From positions 1-11,429 of the forward strand of contig JAEEUO010000013.1 of assembly GCA_016286935.1 (NCBI GenBank): DNA of 11,429 bases, given 5' to 3'. The position numbers and the translations under genes were made by a program. The notes beneath the pieces were generated by a model. It ran no database searches, was not told the origin of the DNA, and saw nothing but the letters and a program-made list of their open reading frames with translations. Shown piece by piece: positions 1-7,045 of this stretch. This DNA is from Bacillota bacterium. Lineage in GTDB: Bacteria; Bacillota; Clostridia; Peptostreptococcales; Anaerovoracaceae. Every line of letters starts with the position of its first letter. Positions within the stretch are counted from its first letter, which is position 1.

Positions 1-525
1 GTTGATGATGTAGTTGTTGCCGATCTGGGGCATGATGTTCCGGAGCGCCTGGGGAAGAATGACGTGGAGCATCGTCTGGAAGTGGTTCATGCCGATCGCC
101 TTCGCGCCCTCGGTCTGGCCGGGATCGATCGAGATGATGCCGCCGCGGACGGACTCCGCCATATACGCGCCGGTGTTGATCGAAACGACGACGATCGAAA
201 CGGTCCAGATCGACGAGAACGTATAGCCGAAGAAATACGGCACGCCGTAGTAGATGAAGACGGCCTGGAGGATCATCGGCGTCCCGCGGAAGACCTCGAC
301 GTAGACGCGGATCAGGACGCGGATCACCTTCAGGACGATGCGCTTCAGAAGCGGATCGGTCGGCGCCACGGGGATCGTGTTGAGGATGCCGCAGATGAAA
401 CCGATCACGCATCCGATCGCGGTCGCGACGATCGCGAGGATCAGCGTGTTTTTGATGCCCTCAAGGTACGTCGTTCCGTAGCGCGCCCAGAGGCTCCCGA
501 TGTCGCTGAAGAGTTGAAGAAGCAT
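1..525 (-). CDS. Polar amino-acid ABC transporter permease (partial, C-terminus off window)
   Basis: Inner-membrane permease of the HisM/GlnP type that moves an amino acid delivered by the binding protein encoded just upstream. 175 residues are visible from ATG at 525; the C-terminus and stop lie beyond base 1. Hydrophobic segments are seen at about residues 25-48, 84-100 and 106-123. The ABC-permease EAA loop that docks on the ATPase is clear at about 139-163 (EGAKAIGMNHFQ, then LPQALRNIMP), with the usual Gly seven residues into it. The start lies three bases after the stop of the binding-protein gene, so the two are translated from one mRNA. An ATPase gene would be expected further left but is not in view. 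The lysine riboswitch upstream of the operon makes lysine the likely cargo; that is inference from regulation, not from the permease sequence. Confidence 0.93.
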   Translation of the reverse strand, partial: MLLQLFSDIGSLWARYGTTYLEGIKNTLILAIVATAIGCVIGFICGILNTIPVAPTDPLLKRIVLKVIRVLIRVYVEVFRGTPMILQAVFIYYGVPYFFGYTFSSIWTVSIVVVSINTGAYMAESVRGGIISIDPGQTEGAKAIGMNHFQTMLHVILPQALRNIMPQIGNNYIIN

Positions 526-528
526 GGC

Positions 529-1374
529 TTACTGACCGATCGGCTGAACCTTGATCGCGTCCGCCATCAGCGCGTTGAAGTCGTCGGCGGTCTTGCCCTT
601 GAGCGCCTTGTCGATCGCGTCCTTCAGGGTCTTGTTGCCCTTCTTGAGCGCGATGCCGATGTTGATCTCTTCTTCGGAGACTTCAAAGTCGTCACCGGAG
701 CCGGCGAAGTCGAGGATCTTCAGATCCGGGTAGGCGATCAGCGCGCCCTGGGCGGTCGGCATATCCGTGCAGACGAAATCGACCGTACCGGAGGCGACGG
801 CCATCAGCATCGCGGGAGCGTCGGCCGCGGGGGACTGGATCTTCGCGCCGCCGATCTGGGGCAGGCAGGTGTCATACCAGATCGTGCCGGACTGGGACGT
901 GCACGTTCCGCCGGAGAGGTCCTTGAGGCCCTTCGCGTTGGCGTAGGCGCTGTCCTTCCGCGTCAGGCAGACCATCGTGGCGTAGAGGTACGGACCGGCG
1001 AAATCGACCGTTTCCATACGCTCCGCCGTCATCGACTGGCCCGCGATCGTGCAGTCGACCGTGCCGGACAGGATCGCCGGGATCAGCGAATCCCATTCGA
1101 GCTGGACGACTTCGAGTTTCCAGCCGTTCGCGTCGCAGATCTGCTGCGCGGTCATGACGTCATAGCCGTTGGCGTAGAGGTTCGAGCCCTTGATCGGGAC
1201 GGCGCCGTTGGAGCTGTCCGTCTGGGCCCAGTTGTACGGGGCGTACGCGCATTCCATCGCGACGGTCAGGACGCCGTCTTCGACGCCGCTCGGAACGGCC
1301 TTCTTGGCGCAGGCCGAAAGGCTGAGCGCCATTGCGAGGATCAGGACGATCGCCAGGATCTTTCTTGTGTTCAT
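529..1374 (-). CDS. Amino-acid ABC transporter substrate-binding lipoprotein, probably lysine
   Basis: Solute-binding protein of the family-3 amino-acid type (SBP_bac_3), 281 aa, anchored outside the membrane. The N-terminus MNTRK is followed by a hydrophobic stretch (6-19) and a lipobox ending LSAC, so Cys22 should be lipidated after signal-peptidase II cleavage. Family marks include APYNW (45-49), GYDVM (70-74), the strong LIPAILSGTVDC block (98-108) and DFAGPYLYA (124-132). The ATG at 1374 has AGGAGA (1381-1386) at good spacing; the longer open frame upstream runs through the leader RNA and into antisense of gpmI and is not real. Seven further Cys (42, 80, 108, 136, 158, 170, 202) sit in the external domain, unusual for this family and suggestive of an anaerobe. 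It is controlled by the lysine riboswitch and terminator just upstream, so lysine is the probable ligand; another cationic amino acid or diaminopimelate cannot be excluded. Confidence 0.95.
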   Translation of the reverse strand: MNTRKILAIVLILAMALSLSACAKKAVPSGVEDGVLTVAMECAYAPYNWAQTDSSNGAVPIKGSNLYANGYDVMTAQQICDANGWKLEVVQLEWDSLIPAILSGTVDCTIAGQSMTAERMETVDFAGPYLYATMVCLTRKDSAYANAKGLKDLSGGTCTSQSGTIWYDTCLPQIGGAKIQSPAADAPAMLMAVASGTVDFVCTDMPTAQGALIAYPDLKILDFAGSGDDFEVSEEEINIGIALKKGNKTLKDAIDKALKGKTADDFNALMADAIKVQPIGQ

Positions 1375-1397
1375 TTCGTTTCTCCTTTGCACTTCGT

Positions 1398-1432
1398 AAA
1401 AAAGGGAAGCCATGATTCCATCATGACTTCCC
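1398..1432 (-). terminator. Lysine-riboswitch expression platform: intrinsic terminator
   Basis: On the minus strand GGGAAG and CAUGAU, joined by a U, pair with AUCAUG and CUUCCC, joined by a G, giving a 13-bp stem with a single U-G wobble and a three-base GGA loop. Six U residues follow (template positions 1403-1398). It lies between the riboswitch aptamer and the ribosome binding site of the binding-protein gene, exactly where a transcription-terminating expression platform belongs. When formed it should stop transcription before the transporter genes. It may also be the only terminator available to gpmI read-through transcripts. Confidence 0.93.
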
Positions 1433-1457
1433 GCTTTCGTACGAAATGGTTCATCAC
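1412..1457 (-). promoter_or_regulatory. Candidate antiterminator arms of the lysine riboswitch
   Basis: The minus-strand segment GTGATGAACCAT (1446-1457) can pair with ATGGAATCAT (1412-1421): CCAT with ATGG, and GTGAT with ATCAT with one wobble. The first segment overlaps the 3' strand of the aptamer P1 stem and the second overlaps the loop and 3' arm of the terminator, so this pairing would exclude both. Between the arms lies a perfect 12-base palindrome, TTTCGTACGAAA (1435-1446). Proposed by inspection only; no folding energies were calculated. Confidence 0.45.
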
Positions 1458-1617
1458 GACAGCTCTCCGCGGTCTCCCGCGACAGTCGGACGGATGTTCT
1501 CCGTTCGCCCAGGGAGACGGCTTCGGGCGGCCGTTCCCTTCGGCGGCGTCCCCTTTCCCGTTCCGGTCTCCCGGACCTTTCGCAAACGGTACTCTTGTCG
1601 GCCGCGCCTCTATCATG
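1455..1617 (-). promoter_or_regulatory. Lysine riboswitch (L-box) aptamer
   Basis: This leader RNA binds L-lysine and represses the downstream genes. Read on the minus strand it contains the L-box landmarks in order: GATAGAGGCGCGG at the P1/P2 junction, AAGAGTA closing the loop-E motif, GAAAGGGGAC, then CGCCGCCGAAG, later CTGGGC, then CTGTCGCGGG and finally GGAGAGCTGTC. These match the order and wording of the known lysC leader of Bacillus subtilis as I remember it. The P1 stem is visible: CATGATAG (1610-1617) pairs with CTGTCGTG (1455-1462), eight pairs with two wobbles. The about 163-nt length fits the class. A promoter lies just upstream and a terminator just downstream, completing a full OFF switch in front of an amino-acid ABC transporter. 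Confidence 0.95.
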
Positions 1618-1639
1618 GATTGTATAATTGTATGGCATG

Positions 1640-1668
1640 ACTATAGCACTGTAAAGCGCTGCAGTCAA
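1640..1668 (-). promoter_or_regulatory. Sigma-A promoter of the lysine-riboswitch transporter operon
   Basis: On the minus strand TTGACT (1663-1668) and TATAGT (1640-1645) are separated by exactly 17 bases, close to the housekeeping consensus. Transcription should start near 1633, about 16 bases before the aptamer P1 stem. It sits only 14 bases past the gpmI stop codon in the same direction. Confidence 0.88.
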
Positions 1669-1682
1669 GCCGTTTTTAACGA

Positions 1683-3233
1683 TTACCGCGCGATCAGCGA
1701 CCGTCCCGTCATCTCCGGGGGCTGGAGGATCCCGGCGAGGTTGAGGAGCGTCGGCACGACGTCGCAGAGCCGTCCGTCGCCGCGGAGCTTCAGCGGCCCC
1801 GGAACGGCCGCGCTCTTCCGTTTCGGCGCGCGCATCACGAGGAACGGCACGGGGTTCGTCGAGTGGCTCGTCACGGGCTTTCCCTCGGCGTCGAGCATGA
1901 CGTCGCAGTTGCCGTGGTCCGCCGTCAGGATCATGTTCCCGCCGACCTCGCGAAGCGCCGTCACGACCTCCTTCACGCAGCCGTCGAGCGCCTCGAGGGC
2001 CTTCACGACCGCGTCGAAGTTCCCCGTATGGCCGACCATATCCGGGTTCGCGAAATTGAGGATCACGAAATCGTACTTTCCGGTCCGGATCGCCTCCGCG
2101 GCCTTCCGCGCGACCTCCGGCGCCGACATCTCGGGCTGGAGGTCGTACGTCGCGACCTTCGGCGACGGGACGAGGATGCGGTCCTCGCCCGGATTCGGCG
2201 CTTCGACGCCGCCGTTGAAGAAGAACGTGACGTGGGCGTATTTTTCCGTCTCGGCGATGCGGAGCTGGCTCTTTCCGAGTTTCGAGACGAACGCGCCGAA
2301 CGTGTTCTCGTACGTCTCCGGCGGGAACGCGATGCGGACGTTCGGGATCGTCGCGTCGTACTGGGTCATGTTGACGATCGCAAGGTCCTTCCGGACCGCC
2401 TTCCGCGCGAACCCGTCGAACGCGGGATCCGCGAAGCAGCGGACGATCTCGCGCATCCGGTCGGGGCGGAAGTTGAAGAAGACGAGGCTGTCGCCGTCCT
2501 GAACCGTTCCCTCGTCCGCGAGGAACGTCGGCAGGACGAATTCGTCCGTCTCGCCGCGGCGGTACGCGGAGCGGAGGGCGCCCTTCGCGGTCTTCGCGCG
2601 GGAATTGCACGCCGAAACGCCGAGCGTCAGGCAGTCGTAGCCCTTCTCGACGCGCTCCCAGCGCTTGTCGCGGTCCATCGGGTAGTAGCGTCCGGCGATC
2701 GACGCGATCCGGCCGACGCCCTCCTTCGCCATATGGGCCTCGATCTCGTCGAAGTAGGCGGCCGCGCTCTTCGGCGGCACGTCGCGGCCGTCGAGGAAGG
2801 CGTGGAGATACACCTTCTTCAGCCCGCGCTTCTTCGCCATCGTGATCAGCGCCTCGATGTGCTTCATGTGGGAGTGGACGCCGCCGGGGGAGACGAGGCC
2901 GAGGAGATGGAGGCTCTTCCGGCTCTTCTTCGCGCGGTCCATCGCGTCCGCGAGGACTTCGTTCGCGAAGAAACCGCCGTCGTCGATCGCCTTGGAGATC
3001 CGCGTCAGTTCCTGGTAGATCACGCGTCCGGCGCCCATGTTCATGTGGCCGACCTCGGAGTTGCCCATCTGGCCCTCCGGAAGGCCGACCGCGAGGCCGG
3101 AGGCCTGGATCAGCGTGTGGGGATATTCGTCGAACAGGCTCTTGATGAACGGCTGGTCCGCGGCCTTCACCGCGTTGCCGTATTCGCTGTCGTTGTGGCC
3201 GTAGCCGTCAAGGATCATCAGAAGATTTGTCAT
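1683..3233 (-). CDS. gpmI: 2,3-bisphosphoglycerate-independent phosphoglycerate mutase
   Basis: Cytoplasmic glycolytic/gluconeogenic enzyme that interconverts 3- and 2-phosphoglycerate through a phosphoserine intermediate and needs two manganese ions. 516 aa, the normal size for the family. Visible landmarks: the N-terminal metal site ILDGYG (7-12); GNSEVGH with nucleophile Ser59 (57-63); GGVHSH with His120; DGRDVPP (148-154); GRYYPMDRDKRWER; FFNFRPDR; EKYAHVTFF; NPDMVGHTG; and the second metal motif TADHGN with Asp439-His440. All expected catalytic and metal ligands appear present. I chose ATG at 3233, with AAGG eight bases upstream; an in-frame GTG at 3242 (adding MNP) is an alternative with AAAGGA before it. 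An extended -10 promoter lies upstream, divergent from addA. No terminator follows before the next promoter, so transcripts may run on into the lysine riboswitch. The gene stands apart from other glycolytic genes here. Confidence 0.97.
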   Translation of the reverse strand: MTNLLMILDGYGHNDSEYGNAVKAADQPFIKSLFDEYPHTLIQASGLAVGLPEGQMGNSEVGHMNMGAGRVIYQELTRISKAIDDGGFFANEVLADAMDRAKKSRKSLHLLGLVSPGGVHSHMKHIEALITMAKKRGLKKVYLHAFLDGRDVPPKSAAAYFDEIEAHMAKEGVGRIASIAGRYYPMDRDKRWERVEKGYDCLTLGVSACNSRAKTAKGALRSAYRRGETDEFVLPTFLADEGTVQDGDSLVFFNFRPDRMREIVRCFADPAFDGFARKAVRKDLAIVNMTQYDATIPNVRIAFPPETYENTFGAFVSKLGKSQLRIAETEKYAHVTFFFNGGVEAPNPGEDRILVPSPKVATYDLQPEMSAPEVARKAAEAIRTGKYDFVILNFANPDMVGHTGNFDAVVKALEALDGCVKEVVTALREVGGNMILTADHGNCDVMLDAEGKPVTSHSTNPVPFLVMRAPKRKSAAVPGPLKLRGDGRLCDVVPTLLNLAGILQPPEMTGRSLIAR

Positions 3234-3270
3234 TGGGTTCACCTTATCCTTTTGTGCTGTAGACAGGGTA

Positions 3271-3279
3271 ATTATACCA
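3271..3279 (-). promoter_or_regulatory. Extended -10 promoter of gpmI
   Basis: On the minus strand TGGTATAAT is a perfect TATAAT with the TGn extension. No good -35 hexamer is seen at 16-18 bases, which is common for extended -10 promoters. The expected start point is near 3264, giving a leader of about 30 bases before gpmI. Confidence 0.72.
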
Positions 3280-3296
3280 CATTCGGGCGTCCTTTA

Positions 3297-3305
3297 TGCT
3301 ATAAT
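3297..3305 (+). promoter_or_regulatory. Extended -10 promoter of addA
   Basis: TGCTATAAT is a perfect TATAAT with a TGn extension, in an AT-rich patch between two GC-rich genes. No recognisable -35 lies at the normal distance. The expected start is near 3312, about 30 bases before the addA ATG. The gpmI -10 on the other strand lies 23 bases away, so each promoter's -35 region overlaps the other's core. Confidence 0.7.
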
Positions 3306-3341
3306 TATCGCGACAGACAACGATGCGATCCGGGAGGGCGT

Positions 3342-6300
3342 ATGGAACGGAAGTGGACCGAAAAACAGAGAGAGGCGATCGAAGACCGCGGAAACGACCT
3401 GCTCGTGTCGGCCGCCGCCGGTTCGGGCAAGACGGCCGTTCTCGTCGAACGGATCACGCGCCTGATCCTGGACGACCGCGTGCCGGTCTCGAACATGCTC
3501 GTCGTGACGTTCACGAAGGCCGCCGCGGCGGAGATGCGCGACCGGATCCACACCTCGCTCCGGGAGGCGCTCGCGAAGGCGGCCGATCCCGGGACCGTTT
3601 CGTTCCTCCGCTCTCAGATCGCCGATCTTCCCCACGCCAGCATCTCCAACTTCCATTCCTTCGCCGCGTCGCTCCTCCGCGAACACTTCGCCGTCTGCGG
3701 CGTCGATCCGGCCTTCCGCGTCGCCGACGAGATCCGCGCCGACCTTTTGAAGCAGGACGCGCTCGACGACCTCTTCGACCTCCGGTTTTCGGAAACGGGT
3801 GAGCGGAAGGAGGCCTTCCTCGCGTTCCTCCGCGCGTACGGTCCGAGCCGCTCGGACGACGCGGTGCGGGAGCGCATCCGCTCGATCAGCGATTTCCTCG
3901 ATTCGCTGCCGGATCCGGAGGAGTGGCTTCGCGCCGCGGAATCCGTCCCCGCGATGTCGAAGGAGGAGTTCCTCCGCTCGGAGACGTACCGCTTTCTGAC
4001 CGGCGACATCGACGCGATGCTCGCGGAGGCGGAGCGGGCGGCGGACGAGCTCGTCCGTTTCCTCTCCGACAATCCGCTGTACGCCGATAACGTCCTTCCG
4101 ATCGCGGCCGCCGAACTGGGCGCGATCCGCGCTTCCCGCGACGGGTTCAGCCGTTCGTTCGACGAGGGGCGCGCCGTCCTGAACGCGATCGAATTCGCCA
4201 CGTTCACCGTGCGGAAGAAGAACGTCAAGCCGGCCTGGGACGCCGACAAGTCCTACGCGACGCGCCTGCGCGCCGTCTACCGCAGCACCGACAGATCCCG
4301 CCCGGGCCTCATCGACCGGATCCGCCGGACCTACACGGTCCGCCCGCTCGACGACGCCCTCTTCCTCATCAACGAAACGGCCCCGTACGTCCGGACGCTC
4401 ACGGAGCTCGTGCGCGAATTCCGTACGCTCTACCGCGCGCGGAAGGATGCGGAAAAACAGCTCGATTTCGCCGATCTCGAGGCGTACGCTCTGGACGTCC
4501 TGCGCGACGGGCCGACGCGCGATGCGCTCCGCGCGCGCTACCGCTTCATCTTCATCGACGAATACCAGGATTCGAACCGCGTCCAGGAGGACCTCGTCCG
4601 GCGCCTCAAATCCCCGGACAACTGTCTCTTCTTCGTCGGCGACGTCAAGCAGTCCATCTACCGGTTCCGCCTCGCGGAGGCGCGCATCTTCAACGACCGC
4701 ATGGCCCGCTACCGGGCTTCCTCCGCGAACGAGCGGACGATCGATCTCAACCGCAACTTCCGGAGCGAGGGATCGATCCTCACGGCGATCAACGCCCTCT
4801 TCGAAGGGCTGATGGAGCCGACCGTCTCCGGGATGGCCTACGACGAGACCCAGGCGCTCGTTCCCGGAAAGGAGGAAGCCGCGAACGCGCGGACGCCCGT
4901 GGAGCTCCACATCATCGATCTGCGGAAGGACGCGTCTTCCGATCCGCCGGAGGGTCCCGATCCGGGCGGCGCCTCCGATCCGCCGGAGGGCGCTGATCCG
5001 GACAGCCCCGAGGAGGCGCTCAAGGAGGCCGAAGCGGAGGCTCTTCTGGCCGTTCGGCTGGTCCGCAGGGACCTCGGAAAGCCCTACTTCGACTTCTCTT
5101 CCCAAAGCGAAGCAGTCCTCGCGCCCTCCGACGTCGTCGTCCTTCTCCGCGCGTCGACGCACGCCGCCGTCTACGAGCAGGCCTTCCTCGACGCGGGTCT
5201 CTCCGCCGTCACCGACACGGGCGACAGCTACTTCGACACGCTGGAGATCGCCGTCTTTCTGAACCTCCTCATCGTCATCGACAACCTCCACAACGACGAG
5301 GCCCTGATCGGCACGCTCTACTCGCCGCTGTTCCGCTTCTCCCCCGACGATCTCGCGTCGATCCGCACGGAGACGCGCGACGCCTCGTTCGCCGACGCCC
5401 TGCTCCGGTACGGAGCGGAAGGGCCGGACGAAGCCCTTCGCGGGCGCGCCGCCTCGTTCCTCGCGGAGGTCGAACGGTTCCGCGAGAACGCGCGCTTCCT
5501 CCCGCTGAGCGACTTTCTCTGGTCTCTGATGATCGATTCGGGCTACTACCACTACATCGGCGCGCTCCCGTCCGGCCTGTCGCGCCAGGCAAACCTCCGC
5601 GCGCTGACGGAGAAGGCCGCCGCCTACGAGGCGAACGGCGGAAAGGGCCTCTCCGGCTGGATCCGCTTCGTCCAGGCGATGAAGAAGCGGAAGCTCTCCG
5701 TTCCCCCGGTCCGCCGGGCGCCGGGCGAAAGCGCGATCCGCATCATGACGATCCACAAAAGCAAGGGCCTCGAATTCCCGTACGTCCTGATCGGCGGCCT
5801 CGGCAGCAAGATGCACGGCGGCGGACAGGCGGATGCCGTCCGCCTGTCTCCGGACGGGATCCTCGCACTTCCGTACGTCAACCGCGATCTCCGCGTCCGT
5901 TCCGAGACGCTCCTCGCGGGCGTGATCGGACGGCGCGAGGCGCGCGACGACTGCGCGGAGGAGCTCCGCATCCTCTACGTCGCGATGACGCGCGCAAAAC
6001 ACAAGCTCGTCCTGGTCGGAACGGCCTCGAAGGGCCGGATGGAGCTTCTGGAATCCGGCAGGACGGCGTCATTCGGCGGCGTCATGTCCGCGGGCTGCTA
6101 TCTCGACTGGCTGCTCGGCTCCGAGGCCTTCCTCCGTGAGATCGAAGGTCCCGCCGTTCACCCGCTCCGCGATCTGTCGGCGGCCGCCGGCTCCGTTTCG
6201 GCCCGCTCCGAAGCGCTCGCGGACGGTCTCCGCAACGGCTTCGGGACGCCCGCTTCCGCGTTCAAGGATGCGCTTGCCCGCCGCCTCCGCTGGACGTACC

Positions 6301-6935
6301 CGTTCGCCGAGGCGACCGTGACGCCGTCGAAGATGACCGTCACGGAGATCAACCGCAAACAGGACGGAAAGGAGCCGTTCCGCGTTCCGCTCGCCGTCCC
6401 GTCGTTCGCGCGCACCGAGGAGCGCGCCGTCTTCACCGCCGCGCAGCGGGGCACGTTCCTCCACCGCGTTCTGGAGCACATCCCGTTCCGCGAGGGCTGG
6501 ACGGCCGATACGGTCCGCGCCTTCGTCGACGATATGACCGACCGCGAATTCTTCACGCCCGAGGAGGCGCGCACGGTCTCCGCGGACGCGATCCTGCGCT
6601 TCTTCGATTCCCCGGTCGGACGGCGCGCGATCGCCGCGGAGGCTGCCGGCACGCTCTTCCGTGAGACCGACTTCACGCTCGCGCTCCCCGGCGGCGAGAC
6701 GGTCCAGGGCACGATCGACCTCTTCTTCCGCGATCCGGACGGCCGCTGGGTCCTCGTCGACTACAAGTCGAACCTCGTCGGCGATACGGACGCGGCCGCG
6801 GACGAGCTCCTCCGGACGTACCGCAGCCAGCTTCTGCTCTACCGCCGCGCGCTCGAGCAGATCAAGCGGATCCGGGTCGACGAAACGTTCCTCTACGCCT
6901 TCCGCCTGAACAAAGCCCTCCTTCTCGCCGACTGA
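3342..6935 (+). CDS. addA: ATP-dependent helicase/nuclease subunit A (AddA)
   Basis: Helicase-nuclease subunit of AddAB, which resects double-strand DNA ends for homologous recombination and degrades foreign linear DNA in the cytoplasm. 1197 aa, close to the usual size. Order of motifs: Q-like WTEKQREAI (5-13); Walker A AAAGSGKT (24-31, Lys30); VVTFTKAAAAEMR; Walker B/DEYQDS (Asp406-Glu407); GDVKQSIYRFR; LNRNFRS; TIHKSKGLEF (about 803-812); YVAMTRAKHKL (about 879-889). The C-terminal PD-(D/E)XK nuclease is intact: RGTFLH (His1041), GTIDLF (Asp1126), DYK (Asp1140-Lys1142), then YRSQLLLYRRAL. The ATG at 3342 has GGGAGG (3332-3337) upstream; the much longer frame starting on the gpmI antisense side is spurious. 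A low-complexity linker with an internal repeat lies at about 533-556. The partner gene addB, usually just upstream of addA, is absent here; gpmI is there instead, divergent. Confidence 0.96.
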   Translation: MERKWTEKQREAIEDRGNDLLVSAAAGSGKTAVLVERITRLILDDRVPVSNMLVVTFTKAAAAEMRDRIHTSLREALAKAADPGTVSFLRSQIADLPHASISNFHSFAASLLREHFAVCGVDPAFRVADEIRADLLKQDALDDLFDLRFSETGERKEAFLAFLRAYGPSRSDDAVRERIRSISDFLDSLPDPEEWLRAAESVPAMSKEEFLRSETYRFLTGDIDAMLAEAERAADELVRFLSDNPLYADNVLPIAAAELGAIRASRDGFSRSFDEGRAVLNAIEFATFTVRKKNVKPAWDADKSYATRLRAVYRSTDRSRPGLIDRIRRTYTVRPLDDALFLINETAPYVRTLTELVREFRTLYRARKDAEKQLDFADLEAYALDVLRDGPTRDALRARYRFIFIDEYQDSNRVQEDLVRRLKSPDNCLFFVGDVKQSIYRFRLAEARIFNDRMARYRASSANERTIDLNRNFRSEGSILTAINALFEGLMEPTVSGMAYDETQALVPGKEEAANARTPVELHIIDLRKDASSDPPEGPDPGGASDPPEGADPDSPEEALKEAEAEALLAVRLVRRDLGKPYFDFSSQSEAVLAPSDVVVLLRASTHAAVYEQAFLDAGLSAVTDTGDSYFDTLEIAVFLNLLIVIDNLHNDEALIGTLYSPLFRFSPDDLASIRTETRDASFADALLRYGAEGPDEALRGRAASFLAEVERFRENARFLPLSDFLWSLMIDSGYYHYIGALPSGLSRQANLRALTEKAAAYEANGGKGLSGWIRFVQAMKKRKLSVPPVRRAPGESAIRIMTIHKSKGLEFPYVLIGGLGSKMHGGGQADAVRLSPDGILALPYVNRDLRVRSETLLAGVIGRREARDDCAEELRILYVAMTRAKHKLVLVGTASKGRMELLESGRTASFGGVMSAGCYLDWLLGSEAFLREIEGPAVHPLRDLSAAAGSVSARSEALADGLRNGFGTPASAFKDALARRLRWTYPFAEATVTPSKMTVTEINRKQDGKEPFRVPLAVPSFARTEERAVFTAAQRGTFLHRVLEHIPFREGWTADTVRAFVDDMTDREFFTPEEARTVSADAILRFFDSPVGRRAIAAEAAGTLFRETDFTLALPGGETVQGTIDLFFRDPDGRWVLVDYKSNLVGDTDAAADELLRTYRSQLLLYRRALEQIKRIRVDETFLYAFRLNKALLLAD
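4938..5009 (+). repeat. Two-unit 36-bp repeat inside addA coding a Pro/Asp/Gly linker
   Basis: Two adjacent 36-base units (4938-4973 and 4974-5009) encode SDPPEGPDPGGA and SDPPEGADPDSP. The first 17 bases of each, TCCGATCCGCCGGAGGG, are identical. The segment lies after the NFRS helicase motif and before an acidic helix (EEALKEAEAEAL), probably a surface loop that grew by tandem duplication. Confidence 0.8.
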
Positions 6936-6958
6936 CGCGGGAACGGATACGAAACATC

Positions 6959-6986
6959 TTGCAGAACGGCCCGAAATAAGCGATAA
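6959..6986 (+). promoter_or_regulatory. Probable promoter of the 126-aa membrane protein gene
   Basis: TTGCAG (6959-6964) and GATAAT (6981-6986) are separated by 16 bases, lying 24 bases after the addA stop and about 60 bases ahead of the next start codon. It is a reasonable but not perfect sigma-A match. No terminator hairpin with a U-run is seen after addA, so co-transcription with addA is also possible. Confidence 0.55.
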
Positions 6987-7045
6987 TAGAACCAGCAATC
7001 GATGCCCCCCGCGGGCTTTGAATCCATTCCAAACGGAGGTACGCC

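Noticed and set aside
1623..1628. TATAAT on the plus strand inside the riboswitch leader.
   Set aside because: No -35 partner or plus-strand gene follows; it lies in the AT-rich start of the leader RNA and is most likely chance.
1645..1662. Imperfect inverted repeat AGCGC/GTGCT between the -35 and -10 of the transporter promoter, a possible repressor site.
   Set aside because: Only five pairs with one wobble; too short to support an operator, and the riboswitch already explains regulation.
64..2502. Long plus-strand open frame of 812 codons across the transporter and gpmI region.
   Set aside because: It is antisense to three genes with clear family motifs, its protein is low-complexity and rich in Arg/Asp, and it has no ribosome binding site. 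GC-rich codon use keeps the opposite strand open.
1375..2610. N-terminal extension of the binding protein up to 693 codons.
   Set aside because: The extension crosses the riboswitch, its terminator and the antisense side of gpmI. The lipoprotein signal peptide starts exactly at 1374.
1863..3341. The in-frame extension of addA upstream of 3342 (a 1690-codon frame).
   Set aside because: The extension is antisense to gpmI. AddA family similarity begins at the ATG at 3342, which has its own ribosome binding site and promoter.
3294..6002. 902-codon minus-strand frame opposite addA.
   Set aside because: It is a shadow of addA with charged low-complexity composition and no recognisable domain or start signal.
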